Of a stretch of 64,000 bases of DNA, positions 12,921-23,786 are shown piece by piece; positions within the stretch are counted from its first letter, which is position 1; each line of letters starts with the position of its first letter. The notes beneath the pieces are model-generated. The model ran no database searches and had not been told where the DNA came from. It saw nothing but the letters and a program-made list of their open reading frames with translations. Made by a program: the position numbers and the translations under genes. Origin of the DNA: Ecdyonurus torrentis (taxonomy: Eukaryota > Arthropoda > Insecta > Ephemeroptera > Heptageniidae). The stretch spans positions 45,924,641-45,988,640 of the forward strand of contig OX439132.1 of the NCBI GenBank assembly GCA_949318235.1. Direction: 5' to 3'.

Positions 12921-13079
12921 TTGCCTATAAAGGAACGTTTTAAAGCCAACTATTACCAATTTTGCTCATATCCGCTTCCGTTTCGACGTTCTGCGCATGC
13001 GTAGTAAGTAGAAACGGAAGCGGATGTGACCAAAATTGCTTATAGTCGGCCTCAAAACAGTTGTTCCTTTATTAGTCAA
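12921..13079. mobile_element. MITE family A, copy 2
   Basis: The same inverted-repeat plan as 5023-5186. The left end is degraded and the right end (GTTGTTCCTTTATTAGTCAA) is well kept. Confidence 0.8.
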
Positions 13080-13636
13080 TAATATTGCTAGGGTAAATTT
13101 TATCCCAAGGCAATAACAGCTGATTTTTATTTTTTTATTATTTTTTTTTTTAGGCGGCAGTAACGAAAGTTTAATTATTTTCTCGTCTAAGCTAATGTTT
13201 GTTTTACTAATTTCTAAGTAATATTTTAATCTTAACTTTATGTTTATAATTTTATATTTCGTAAACATCAGTGTTTGTTAATTATTGCTAGTACCTCCTT
13301 AAGCGCCACTCTATGAATATAAGGAATTTAACTTTTAAAGAGGAAGTTCAGGGGTTAGACAAGTATTTTTTAAATGCTTCTAATGTTTATTTTAGAAAAA
13401 ATTACACCTATTTTATTTTTCTGCGCCACTCTGGTAATTAAAGAAAAAATCACTCAGGTAGCTTGCTCTCGTAAGTATGACGTACAACATACGAGACGGC
13501 ATCACTGCACTCCAGGTAAAGAGGGGGGGAGTTCGTAAATACTACATCACATAAACGACAGTCAGGGTAGATAAAAATATTACCTTCTCTAAACATTTGA
13601 CAAATATTTTTACAACTTTTTTTAACAAATCCGTAT
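13080..13636. other. Unassigned
   Basis: No gene seen. A 20-base segment, AGAGGAAGTTCAGGGGTTAG near 13340, recurs in inverted form near 15155, suggesting a decayed element pair. Confidence 0.4.
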
Positions 13637-13763
13637 TGTACGCGTCAGGTGCAATAGCAGAGATTTGTATTGGCTGCATGGTTCATTCTCTCCCGCTTAG
13701 TAGGAGAAAATGACATTTACAGCCAATATCAAATGTATGCTTTTGCATCTGACTCGTCTATAC
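13637..13763. mobile_element. Small MITE (family M), copy 2
   Basis: The imperfect inverted ends (TACGCGTCAGGTGCAATAGC against TGCTTTTGCATCTGACTCGT) are related to 10282-10404. Confidence 0.5.
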
Positions 13764-13830
13764 TATGGTACACCAGGTAGGGCTGTTTTGTTTTGCACAT
13801 ATATTATAATATAAAATAGTTATATCATAT

Positions 13831-14731
13831 ATCTTGATATTTGCTCCACTAACGCATATTAAAATAAGTATTTTATAAGCTGTGTGAAAGAAAAATGAGC
13901 TACAATAACAAAAAATTAGAAAAATAAATGCAGTCGCGAAAAGAAGAAAAGTACTGCGCACCTGTAAAGTATGCAACTTTATGCAAAAAAAAAAAAAAAA
14001 TTAAAAGAAAAAAATATGGAACTTTAATATTTGCAAGGATTACTCAAAGATTTCTCTTTTCAGTATTTTTTTTTTATTGTTTGTTCGACAACATGCAATC
14101 ATATATTAATTTATGGACTTAATTAAAATTTGATATATAGACGTAAATTTTGAGCAAAATGAAAAATAAATCAATAAAAGTTAGAAATACTATATTATCA
14201 TGTAGAGTCTCAACACGTAACATTTGTTTTTTAATTGAATTGGCTTTTTGCTAAATTTATTTGTTTACGCGGACAGCAATCTCGTAATCAAGTGTGAAAA
14301 AAAAAATGCTTTTTACGATGATATAAACTTAAATTTTGTGCATTATTAGAACTTGTTAAAACATAAACTAGTTTTTTTTTTTCAAAGTTTCGAATGTTTT
14401 TGCAGCAACACTTATTCACGTAATTTTAGGTATTCTATCGAGATGGCATTTATACCTATTCAAATTTATTTATTATTATTGGAAGAATTGTCGTTAGAAA
14501 GAGAGCGATGTATCGACGAAAGTCTGTATTTATTATTATTTTTTTTATTTTTTTTTTACATATTTTGGCTGATTTTTTTTTTCTTTTCTTTTTTGGACTT
14601 CGCTATTACGAAATTTCGTTATTACGGGGTTTGCCTATGCTTTTACATGTAATTTTCAGTGGGACTGGCGAAATTACTTTGCTATAATGAAATTTTGCTG
14701 TATTCAAGTTTGCTACATCGAGGTTTTACTG
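13831..14731 (+). mobile_element. Decayed pogo/Tigger-like element
   Basis: The right end, CGAGGTTTTACTG followed by TA, is the pogo/Tigger-type terminus. The interior is similar in order to 35160-36574 (for example ATATTTGCTCCACT and TGCGCACCTGTAA). No intact transposase; the left terminus is not identified. Confidence 0.6.
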
Positions 14732-14733
14732 TA

Positions 14734-15429
<696 letters not shown>

Positions 15430-15716
15430 TTTGTTTACTCGAGATGAACTTTAAAATGAACAACTATTTCAATTAACTGTTAAGTCTGGAACTTTGCTTA
15501 CTTAGATTATTTTCACGTCCCGGAGTTTATTTCTTGTACTAAAGTGAACTGAGCAATTTGAATTCTTGTTAAGTCAATTGTTACAATATTAAAGTATTGT
15601 TGAAAACCCTCTCAACTATGTTATAGTCATAAATTATTTTATAATACAAAATAAACTTTTTCGAACTTTTTTTTTTAATAATTTTTTTATTCCTTACGAA
15701 AAGAATAAGTCACGCA

Positions 15717-15893
15717 GGAGGCTCGGACTGGCCATAAGAGCAAGTCCGCAATTGCGGACGTGGCCCCCCCTGTTTGGAGGCCCCTAAGGCCCAAAAAGGG
15801 GCGTAACTAGGGTGTTACGCCCCCTTTGTGGCCCCTAAAAAGGGTGTTACACCTCTTTTGCGGACGAGGCCCCTTGATTGCCAGTCCGACCCT
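15717..15893. mobile_element. Minimal hAT-like MITE, 177 bp with 8-bp target duplication
   Basis: Flanked by GTCACGCA at 15709-15716 and 15894-15901. The ends are GGCTCGGACTGGCC and GCCAGTCCGACCCT, like the hAT-type ends at 43980-44940. The interior is GC-rich (GCCCC/GGGGC runs), unlike the AT-rich surroundings. An 8-bp duplication is diagnostic of hAT-type insertion. Confidence 0.8.
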
Positions 15894-15901
15894 GTCACGC
15901 A

Positions 15902-16577
15902 CTCTCGAATGCTGCGAGTCTTCATGTAATGCTTGTAAACTTGTATTGTGCAACGTGTTGTGCTCTCACACTTCACGTACACACCTAGCAGTGACTGGAA
16001 CCTATACTCGGTGAGGAGTACACAGTTAATAAGAATAATAATCTTTATTGACCCAGGCGGTTCATAGTAACAATCAAAGTTACAACAAGCTTTGCTCTTG
16101 TCAAATAAAACTTAAGCTTGTTCTGTAAAGTAAAGTTAATCTCAACAACAGTGATTGGCTGACCAACAAAATACGACACATTCATTGGTTGATCTTGTTT
16201 TTTGAGCTAACAAAATTGACAAAAATTGAGTCACATGAAGAGCATGTAACTTTTTTGTGTGGAGTTTCTTTCATTCTTATCAAGTTCAAAGTTCTAAACG
16301 AAGAAATAACAATGATTGACCATATGTATAAACGTAGTAAACAGGTAACGAAGTCATAATCAGCTGTTATAACAAAGGAACATATCGACACAAAAGTTGC
16401 GCCGGAAGTCTGACTTTGCAGAACGAGCTATTATTTGTATAATATTCCAATGTTGTATGGGTGGTGAACATTAATACATCAATATCATCTATTTTTGAAT
16501 CTTTATCAAAAAATACCAAGAGTCAAGGCTAAGAGTCAGCTGCCTTCACCACACGGCCATATCAGCTCGGTAAAGTT
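15902..16577 (-). mobile_element. SINE family S split by a nested element
   Basis: The SINE body and B-box half lie at about 15905-16027 and its A-box half at about 16534-16577, both on the minus strand. Between them lies a separate element (16028-16533). Joining the halves conceptually gives the same order as 6351-6440. Confidence 0.75.
16028..16533 (-). mobile_element. Non-autonomous retroelement (family K) nested in the SINE
   Basis: Read on the minus strand it ends GGGTCAATAAAGATTATTATT, a LINE/SINE-type tail. It shares long blocks with 40690-41005 (for example TTACCTGTTTACTACGTTTA) and with 45520-45865 (start and tail). It is non-coding. Confidence 0.65.
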
Positions 16578-16980
16578 GAACGTGTTATTTTTTATCCCAA
16601 ATGATGTAGTCAAAAAAATTGTATTTTTAACAATAGGTGCATTTTATATAGACAGAGCTCATATAGCATCAACTTTTTATTATTATTAATTATTTATACT
16701 GCATGTAAACTAAGCCTTGTTTTATAAGCCCGCTCCATATGTATATAATCATTTTAATACCAACACCTTCATTAATATATTCACACAAATTACTCAGAGA
16801 TTAATTCAGCTTTGTTTAGTTTTAAAAACTTCATAAAGAATTATTAGGATTATTGAGAGTATATTTTAAAACAATTGACTCGTGTATGATATTTTTTTTT
16901 TTTTTTTTTTTTAACTATTGAATATTTATTATTCATGTAAATTGTATCATTGTATATATCGGAAAACTTAACCGTATTAA
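16578..16980. other. Unassigned AT-rich sequence
   Basis: Holds a 22-base T run near 16891 but no gene or RNA. Confidence 0.5.
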
Positions 16981-17302
16981 ATGAATGAATGAATGAATGA
17001 ATGAATGAATGAATGAATGAATGAATGAATGAATGAATGAATGAATGAATGAATGAATGAATGAATGAATGAATGAATGAATGAATGAATGAATGAATGA
17101 ATGAATGAATGAATGAATGAATGAAAGAACGAACGAACGAACGAACGAACGAACGAACGAACGAACGAACGAACGAACGAACGAACGAACGAACGAACGA
17201 ACGAACGAACGAACGAACGAACGAACGAACGAACGAACGAACGAACGAACGAACGAACGAACGAACGAACGAACGAACGAACGAACGAACAAACGAACGA
17301 AT
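16981..17302. repeat. Compound (ATGA)n-(ACGA)n microsatellite
   Basis: About 36 ATGA units (16981-17124) switch abruptly to about 44 ACGA units (17125-17302). The long open frames on both strands are artefacts of the tetranucleotide repeat. Confidence 0.99.
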
Positions 17303-18014
17303 CCATGAAAAAAATAAACAGACTAACTAACGACACAAAGTAACTTCATATACAGTGGAACTACCCACACAAGCATGAAAAACGTATTTTCATAGACAAA
17401 TAATGTCCATGGTGATAAAGTTTGAAAAGTTTGCAGCCTGCAAATCAGTTACTTAACGAGCCAATCATAATTTACAATATACCCAAAGTTAAGTAGAAAG
17501 AAAGTCAACCTTACTTTAGTACTTGCCACTCTAGACAGTAAGATAAACGACTTTTAACCACAAAAAAGGGGGAGAATATTTTTTAGTGTTTCTAATGTTT
17601 TGGCCAAGTTGTTCAAAGTTTATGTATTAGCATGTGTGTAATAAGGTAAGTGCTAAGATAAGTAGACGAACAGGTAATCCAGAGACATAGAACGACCACT
17701 GAACAAAAAACAGTGGGTTGACAACCAATTCTTAGAAATCATTTCAGAATTTTAACATTTTCAATTTATTTCTAACATTCTATCATTGATCGATTCATCG
17801 TAAAAAAAAGTTTCACACTTTAAAAAAAAAATGGAATGGAATAGAATAGAAAAATATAAAAATAAAATATTATGATTCAAATAACTATAAAATATTATAA
17901 TACAAATAACAATAATATTAATTATTACACAATTTTGAAGAGTTTGTTTCCGATTTTAATGGGTCCATCAGGCATCAAATACATAGAACGTAATAACATC
18001 TTAACCACTTAAGC
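17303..18014. other. Unassigned
   Basis: AT-rich sequence with no recognised gene, RNA or repeat. Confidence 0.5.
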
Positions 18015-18082
18015 ATTATTCACATGACGCGTAAATTTGACGCGCGTCAACGTGCGTCAAATTTACGCGTCATGTGAATAAT
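18015..18082. repeat. Perfect 29-bp stem hairpin
   Basis: Arms built on CACATGACGCGTAAATTTGA are separated by a 10-base loop (GCGTCAACGT). This resembles a miniature foldback element. Confidence 0.85.
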
Positions 18083-18129
18083 ACTTTACTTGCAACTTAA
18101 GTCTATTAATTATATATTTTATTATAGAG

Positions 18130-18537
18130 TAGGCATTTAAGTGGGGTGAATGCTGTTGGTATGAGTTTTCTTAGAAGTATGTGTGGTAAAACAAGATTAG
18201 ATAGGGTAAGGAATACTTGGGTGATGGAGAAATGTGGAGTAAAAGAAACTGTGACTGAGAAGTATGAGAACAGTGTATTACGGTGGTTTGGTCATGTTGA
18301 GAGAATGGGTGATGAAAGAATAGCAAAGCAGGTATTTCATAGTAGAGTGGATGGAAGGAGAGATAGAGGCAGACCTAAAACATCATGGTCTGAGGTGGTT
18401 GGAAGATGTTTGAAAAATAAGAATGTACGCAGTATGAAATGCAAAAGGAAATGTATGAAACAAAGTATGAGACTGGAGGAAGCAAGTGAAGTATGTCAGG
18501 ATAGGAAGTTGTGGAGGTCTGTCACTGGGTCAGGATA
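18130..18537 (+). pseudogene. C-terminal remnant of a LINE endonuclease/RT polyprotein
   Basis: The 130-residue open frame (18146-18538) contains VLRWFGHVERMGDERIAK, followed by GRRDRGRPKTSW. This pair of motifs is typical of the C-terminal end of invertebrate LINE polyproteins often annotated as endonuclease-reverse transcriptase. Just upstream, MSFLRSMCGKTRLDRVRN fits the same region. All RT motifs are absent, so this is a 5'-truncated dead copy. The group (RTE/CR1-like) is not certain. Confidence 0.8.
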
Positions 18538-18718
18538 AAACATCTGTGTTGTTGGCTTACCCCGAAAAGGATTATAGCGTCATGATATATATATATATAG
18601 CCAGCTGTTTAAAGAGAGGCTGGTTTGTAAAAACAGGTGCCTCTCAGGCAGCGAATAGGCGAAAGTTGTAGTCATAGAATTGTGTAAATGCAAGTAAGGA
18701 ATCAAAGTTGAATTGGTT

Positions 18719-18792
18719 GGGCCGTGTAGTTCAATGGTCAGAGCAGTGGAGCGCAAATCCAAAGGTTGTCGGTTCGATTCCGGCGCTGTCTT
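18719..18792 (+). tRNA. tRNA-Cys(GCA)-like sequence, probably a pseudogene or SINE head
   Basis: It has a D-arm (GTTC...GAGC), an anticodon stem-loop with GCA in the loop, and a T-arm (GTCGG-TTCGATT-CCGGC) matching the B-box GGTTCGATTCC. The acceptor strands pair poorly, and position 33 is C instead of the conserved U. A functional tRNA is therefore unlikely. Confidence 0.4.
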
Positions 18793-18970
18793 TCCTTTTA
18801 ACTGTTTGGCTTTATTTGCATTTATATGATTCGTTTCAGATGGTGTTATAGTGCAAGATAAATATTTTCAAATATTTATATATTGATATATACATATATC
18901 GCCATCTCGTGGAGTCCGATCTACACTTATGTGTAGTAAGGAAGAACTATATCATTTGAAGTTTAAAAAC

Positions 18971-19146
<176 letters not shown>

Positions 19147-19370
19147 GGATAGAGATAGGACGAGAGAAATTAGAGCACCGTGTATTGAGAGTTAATACAG
19201 AGCGAAATTCTCTAATTTTGATAGTATAATGGAGTAGGGATTCAAATCAATTCACTAGCATTTTGGCTAGGACGTTTTATATGAAAAGAAATTAAAAGGA
19301 TGGGTGATTCTGTGCAAAAAGCTAACCAAACATACCAAATATCCTCACGACCCACACCTCTCGCGATCTA

Positions 19371-19470
19371 GCTGGACGCGCGTTTCGTCCATATCCGTTC
19401 CGAATTTTATGCACTAATTGTATAATTAATGCACAAAAAACATCGCGGGTCTCAGGCACTCATCAGCAGC
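19371..19470 (-). ncRNA. Hammerhead-like ribozyme, unit 1
   Basis: On the minus strand: GCTG (stem I), CTGATGA (core), GTGCC...GGAC (stem II, one bulged G, loop of about 60 nt holding its own strong hairpin), GAAA (core), ACGCGCGT (2-3 bp stem III), C as the cleavage-site base, then CAGC closing stem I. The layout is that of a type I hammerhead with minimal stem III, as described for Penelope-like elements and animal retrozymes. Activity is inferred, not shown. Confidence 0.6.
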
Positions 19471-20142
19471 CCACAGCAATACAATGTGCTCACCTGTACC
19501 AAGCATCACCGCTTGATACGTGTGGTTCACATAGCTCGCTGTGTGATAGTGAGAGAGCGGGGCAAAGTCCGCGTGCCGAACGATGCCCGCCGCGCTCCCC
19601 CCTCCGCATTCCCCAATGCGAAGAAGCTAGCGGCTGGCCACCATCCTGCACGTCGTCTCATTTCGTGGTACATACTTGTATGCAAGGCAGATTTTGCACA
19701 GAAAGGGGAGGAAAAAGTAAAAGATGATAGAAATTAGAGATAGAAATATAAAAAACAACCAAGTGTTGTATTTAAGGTATGCACTTACATAGCTCTCGCT
19801 TATTGGCATATAACTCGAATAGAATGTGAAAAATATTATTTACAAAGGAAAAAAATCGACATTGCGATAAATATAAATATGTGAAAAAACCATCGCGGTT
19901 AATGCTACTAAAACAATAGGATAGAGATAGGACGAGAGAAATTAGAGCAACCGTGTATTGAGAGTTAATACAGAGCGAAATTCTCTAATTTTGATAGTAT
20001 AATGGAGTAGGGATTCAAATCAATTCACTAGCATTTTGGCTAGGACGTTTTATATGAAAAGAAATTAAAAGGATGGGTGATTCTGTGCAAAAGCTAACCA
20101 AACATACCAAATATCCTCACGACCCACACCTCTCGCGATCTA

Positions 20143-20242
20143 GCTGGACGCGCGTTTCGTCCATATCCGTTCCGAATTTTATGCACTAATTGTATAATTA
20201 ATGCACAAAAAACATCGCGGGTCTCAGGCACTCATCAGCAGC
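20143..20242 (-). ncRNA. Hammerhead-like ribozyme, unit 2
   Basis: Same sequence and fold as at 19371-19470, 772 bp away. The predicted cleavage lies between 20147 and 20146 on the minus strand. Cleavage in two neighbouring units would release a unit-length RNA. Confidence 0.6.
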
Positions 20243-20912
20243 CCACAGCAATACAATGTGCTCACCTGTACCAAGCATCACCGCTTGATACGTGTGGTTC
20301 ACATAGCTCGCTGTGTGATAGTGAGAGAGCGGGGCAAAGTCGCGTGCCGAACGATGCCGCCGCGCTCCCCCCTCCGCATTCCCCAATGCGAAGAAGCTAG
20401 CGGCTGGCCACCATCCTGCACGTCGTCTCATTTCGTGGTACATACTTGTATGCAAGGCAGATTTTGCACAGAAAGGGGAGGAAAAAGTAAAAGATGATAG
20501 AAATTAGAGATAGAAATATAAAAAACAACCAAGTGTTGTATTTAAGGTATGCACTTACATAGCTCTCGCTTATTGGCATATAACTCGAATAGAATGTGAA
20601 AAATATTATTTACAAAGGAAAAAAAATCGACATTGCGATAAATATAAATATGTGAAAAAACCATCGCGGTTAATGCTACTAAAACAATAGGATAGAGATA
20701 GGACGAGAGAAATTAGAGCACCGTGTATTGAGAGTTAATACAGAGCGAAATTCTCTAATTTTGATAGTATAATGGAGTAGGGATTCAAATCAATTCACTA
20801 GCATTTTGGCTAGGACGTTTTATATGAAAAGAAATTAAAAGGATGGGTGATTCTGTGCAAAAGCTAACCAAACATACCAAATATCCTCACGACCCACACC
20901 TCTCGCGATCTA

Positions 20913-21012
20913 GCTGGACGCGCGTTTCGTCCATATCCGTTCCGAATTTTATGCACTAATTGTATAATTAATGCACAAAAAACATCGCGGGTCTCAGGCA
21001 CTCATCAGCAGC
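20913..21012 (-). ncRNA. Hammerhead-like ribozyme, unit 3
   Basis: Same core and stems as in units 1 and 2. All three units keep CTGATGA, GAAA and the GCTG/CAGC pairing unchanged. Confidence 0.6.
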
Positions 21013-21278
21013 CCACAGCAATACAATGTGCTCACCTGTACCAAGCATCACCGCTTGATACGTGTGGTTCACATAGCTCGCTGTGTGATAGTGAGAGAGC
21101 GGGGCAAAGTCGCGTGCCGAACGATGCCCGCCGCGCTCCCCCCCTCCGCATTCCCCAATGCGAAGAAGCTAGCGGCTGGCCACCATCCTGCACGTCGTCT
21201 CATTTCGTGGTACATACTTGTATGCAAGGCAGATTTTGCACAGAAAGGGGAGGAAAAAGTAAAAGATGATAGAAATTA

Positions 21279-21478
21279 NNNNNNNNNNNNNNNNNNNNNN
21301 NNNNNNNNNNNNNNNNNNNNNNNNNNNNNNNNNNNNNNNNNNNNNNNNNNNNNNNNNNNNNNNNNNNNNNNNNNNNNNNNNNNNNNNNNNNNNNNNNNNN
21401 NNNNNNNNNNNNNNNNNNNNNNNNNNNNNNNNNNNNNNNNNNNNNNNNNNNNNNNNNNNNNNNNNNNNNNNNNNNNNN
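21279..21478. other. Assembly gap of 200 N
   Basis: Exactly 200 Ns, a conventional placeholder length. It truncates both the 772-bp array and the gene that follows. Confidence 0.99.
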
Positions 21479-23755
21479 ATCTAGCTCTGATGAAGGATTA
21501 GGACTAATGAATCTGTATGATAAAAACAAACAACTCTCAGGTTCAGAGCAAGATAACTTGGTAGCTTTGATTGTATCACATCTATTGCAAAAGAGTGAAG
21601 ATAAGAAGTAAGTTAACAAACAGTTTTTTATGAAGCTACTTTTGTAATTATTCTATTTTACGTTTGTTTCAATAGAATTTCAAAATCTACATTTTTATGG
21701 TGGTCTGAGGCAGTTGAAGCTAAATTTTCTTCGCAGCACAAAGTAAGTATAGAATTGAAGCGGCACACCTGGCACCATAATACATAAATTTCAATATATC
21801 ATTATGGTAATATTGTTAGTAACTAGCACTAATTAACTTTTTTTTTTTTTTTTTTTTTGTAGGAGATATACTACACACCATACTGTAACACTTCAACCAG
21901 AGCAAATGGAAAGTTCTACTACAGATATTTAAATGTACGAGCAAAGTATATAGAGCGGGGACTCATCCAAAAGTCGTTAACAAAACTGTCAAAAAGACCC
22001 TCTCCAATTCCAGTGAAAGTTACAACAGGTAATTATTTTATAGTTATTATAAACAATCCAGTACCCAGTTACAGTAATTATTTTGTATTCCCTGCAGAGC
22101 TAGCAGATGCATTAAACTTCTTAAGAAAATCAAGAGAGCCGTGGGATAAAGTGGTGAAGAACTGGGAGCTAACTTCTGCTGTTCGGTATAATGAAATTAC
22201 CAACGAGGATAAGCCTATCCAGGACCACATATCAGCCTACTTAGCATATGAACTGGCTCAAGGACCAGAATTGGTATTTACTTTTCTTTCTTCTCTTTAT
22301 CTTCCAACCCTCTAAATAGCCCAAATTGACTAACAAAGGAACAACTGTTTTGAAGCTGACTAGAAGCAATTTTGGTCACATCCGCTTCCGTTTCGACTTA
22401 CTGCACATGCATAGTAAGGAGAAACGGAAGCAGATGTGACCGAAATCGCTTATAGTCTGCCCCAAATCCGTTGTTCCTTTACTAGTCAATAAACAATAAT
22501 AAAAAATATAATAATAATAAAATAAATAATAATAAGGGTCTATTTAGAGGGGTTCTTCTCCTTCTTTTCATATACAATTGGTCTCATTACAGTTTGAGCT
22601 GGATTTCAAACATTTACCACTAGAAGCAAGATCAGATATTAGTTTCTACACCAGCTTTACTGCAATTAGAGAGCGCATAGTGGATTTGGCAGCTGGCACG
22701 GCTACAAGTGACATTATACAGAACTACAATAATGCTGCACCTGAGAATGATGGTAATAAAATATAGGCCTATTTTAGTTATTATTGGGTGGGTGGTTTCA
22801 TTAATGTTAAAGTCAACGTCATAAGTGAAATACTAAATAACATTGGCCAGTATAGGAAAATGGCACATTTTGCCAGTTTAAAAACACTTCGCAATTTTTT
22901 TGAAAGCATTGATGTTGTTAACAGGTTGAATTAGTACCTCAAGTATGCAAGAAAATAATAATGACAAAAAAATAGCAAATTTTACAAAGAAAATAGCCAA
23001 AAACTAGGTTTGTCCTATGCTGAGCAATGTTATTCATTGCTCAAGATGAGCATCAAAAAGCACTCAGAATGACGTCATGCGTACACACCCTATAAATGCA
23101 TTTACAATGCACTCCCCAATGAAACAAAGCAATGTGAATCATATGATTCTTTCAAAAAGTCAGCTCAGAAATACAGAGTGTTAGAAAATATGTTTTATAA
23201 TGCGTCAGACTATCTAGCATTGCAGCTAATAATGTTAAATACTGTTTCACTTGCTTTGAGATACACATTTAACTTTTTTCTGGTTTTATTTAACTGTATT
23301 GTTGTTTTATAAGTGTCTTGCATTTATTTATTTATTTATTTATTTTTTTTTTTTTTTTTTTATTATTATTTTTTTGTTCTGGTTTAATTTTTAATTAGTA
23401 TTTAACGTGTATTTGTAGAAACTCGAGATTTGTGTGCACTACTCCTATTACCCTACATTCTGCTGACTCCCAAGAGAACTTATCTCACGACATCAGGAGA
23501 TAGAGCTTCGTGGAAACCAAGTCTGCAAGAAAGTCGAGACAGTTTCATTGTTGTTTTAAGGGTAAATATGAATTGAAAGAAATGATATCAAATTGAATTA
23601 ACAAAGAGGGTGGTTAGCCCTATATCCTATTATTTATTATTATTATTATTATTTTTGCAATGATTTAAGTATTGTGAATGAATGGTTATGAAGTCACTAC
23701 GCTTTAAATATTAATACTTAAAGCATTACAAAACTGTACAAGCCTTTCAATGCCA

Positions 23756-23786
<31 letters not shown>

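Larger units (their letters stand above)
19147..21278 (-). mobile_element. Tandem array of a ~772-bp retrozyme/Penelope-like unit (2.8 copies seen)
   Basis: Units begin GGATAGAGATAGGACGAGAG at 19147, 19919 and 20690, a period of 771-772 bp, and differ only by single-base changes. The array is cut by the assembly gap at 21279, so the true copy number is unknown. The coding-like frame seen in each unit (about 100 codons) varies by frameshift between units and looks spurious. Each unit holds a minus-strand hammerhead-like ribozyme (separate entries) and an internal hairpin (AAATTAGAG with CTCTAATTT). Repeats 2 and 3 are preceded by AACCATCGCGGTTAATGC, shared with other elements here. The related single element at 32676-33141 supports a mobile origin. 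A plain satellite is the alternative. Confidence 0.7.

Noticed and set aside
16933..17336. 119-residue RSFV/HSFI repeat frames on both strands
   Set aside because: Four-base repeats give open frames automatically; there are no splice sites or family features.
18719..18792. Functional tRNA-Cys gene
   Set aside because: The acceptor stem does not pair and U33 is replaced; kept only as a tRNA-like sequence.
19147..21278. CRISPR-like interpretation of the regular array
   Set aside because: The units are ~772 bp and identical throughout, with no short repeats and variable spacers, and the genome is eukaryotic.
19429..21280. Recurrent ~100-codon frame starting MHKKHRGSQALISS in each 772-bp unit
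   Set aside because: It changes frame between units through single-base indels and overlaps the ribozyme on the opposite strand, so it is unlikely to be protein-coding.
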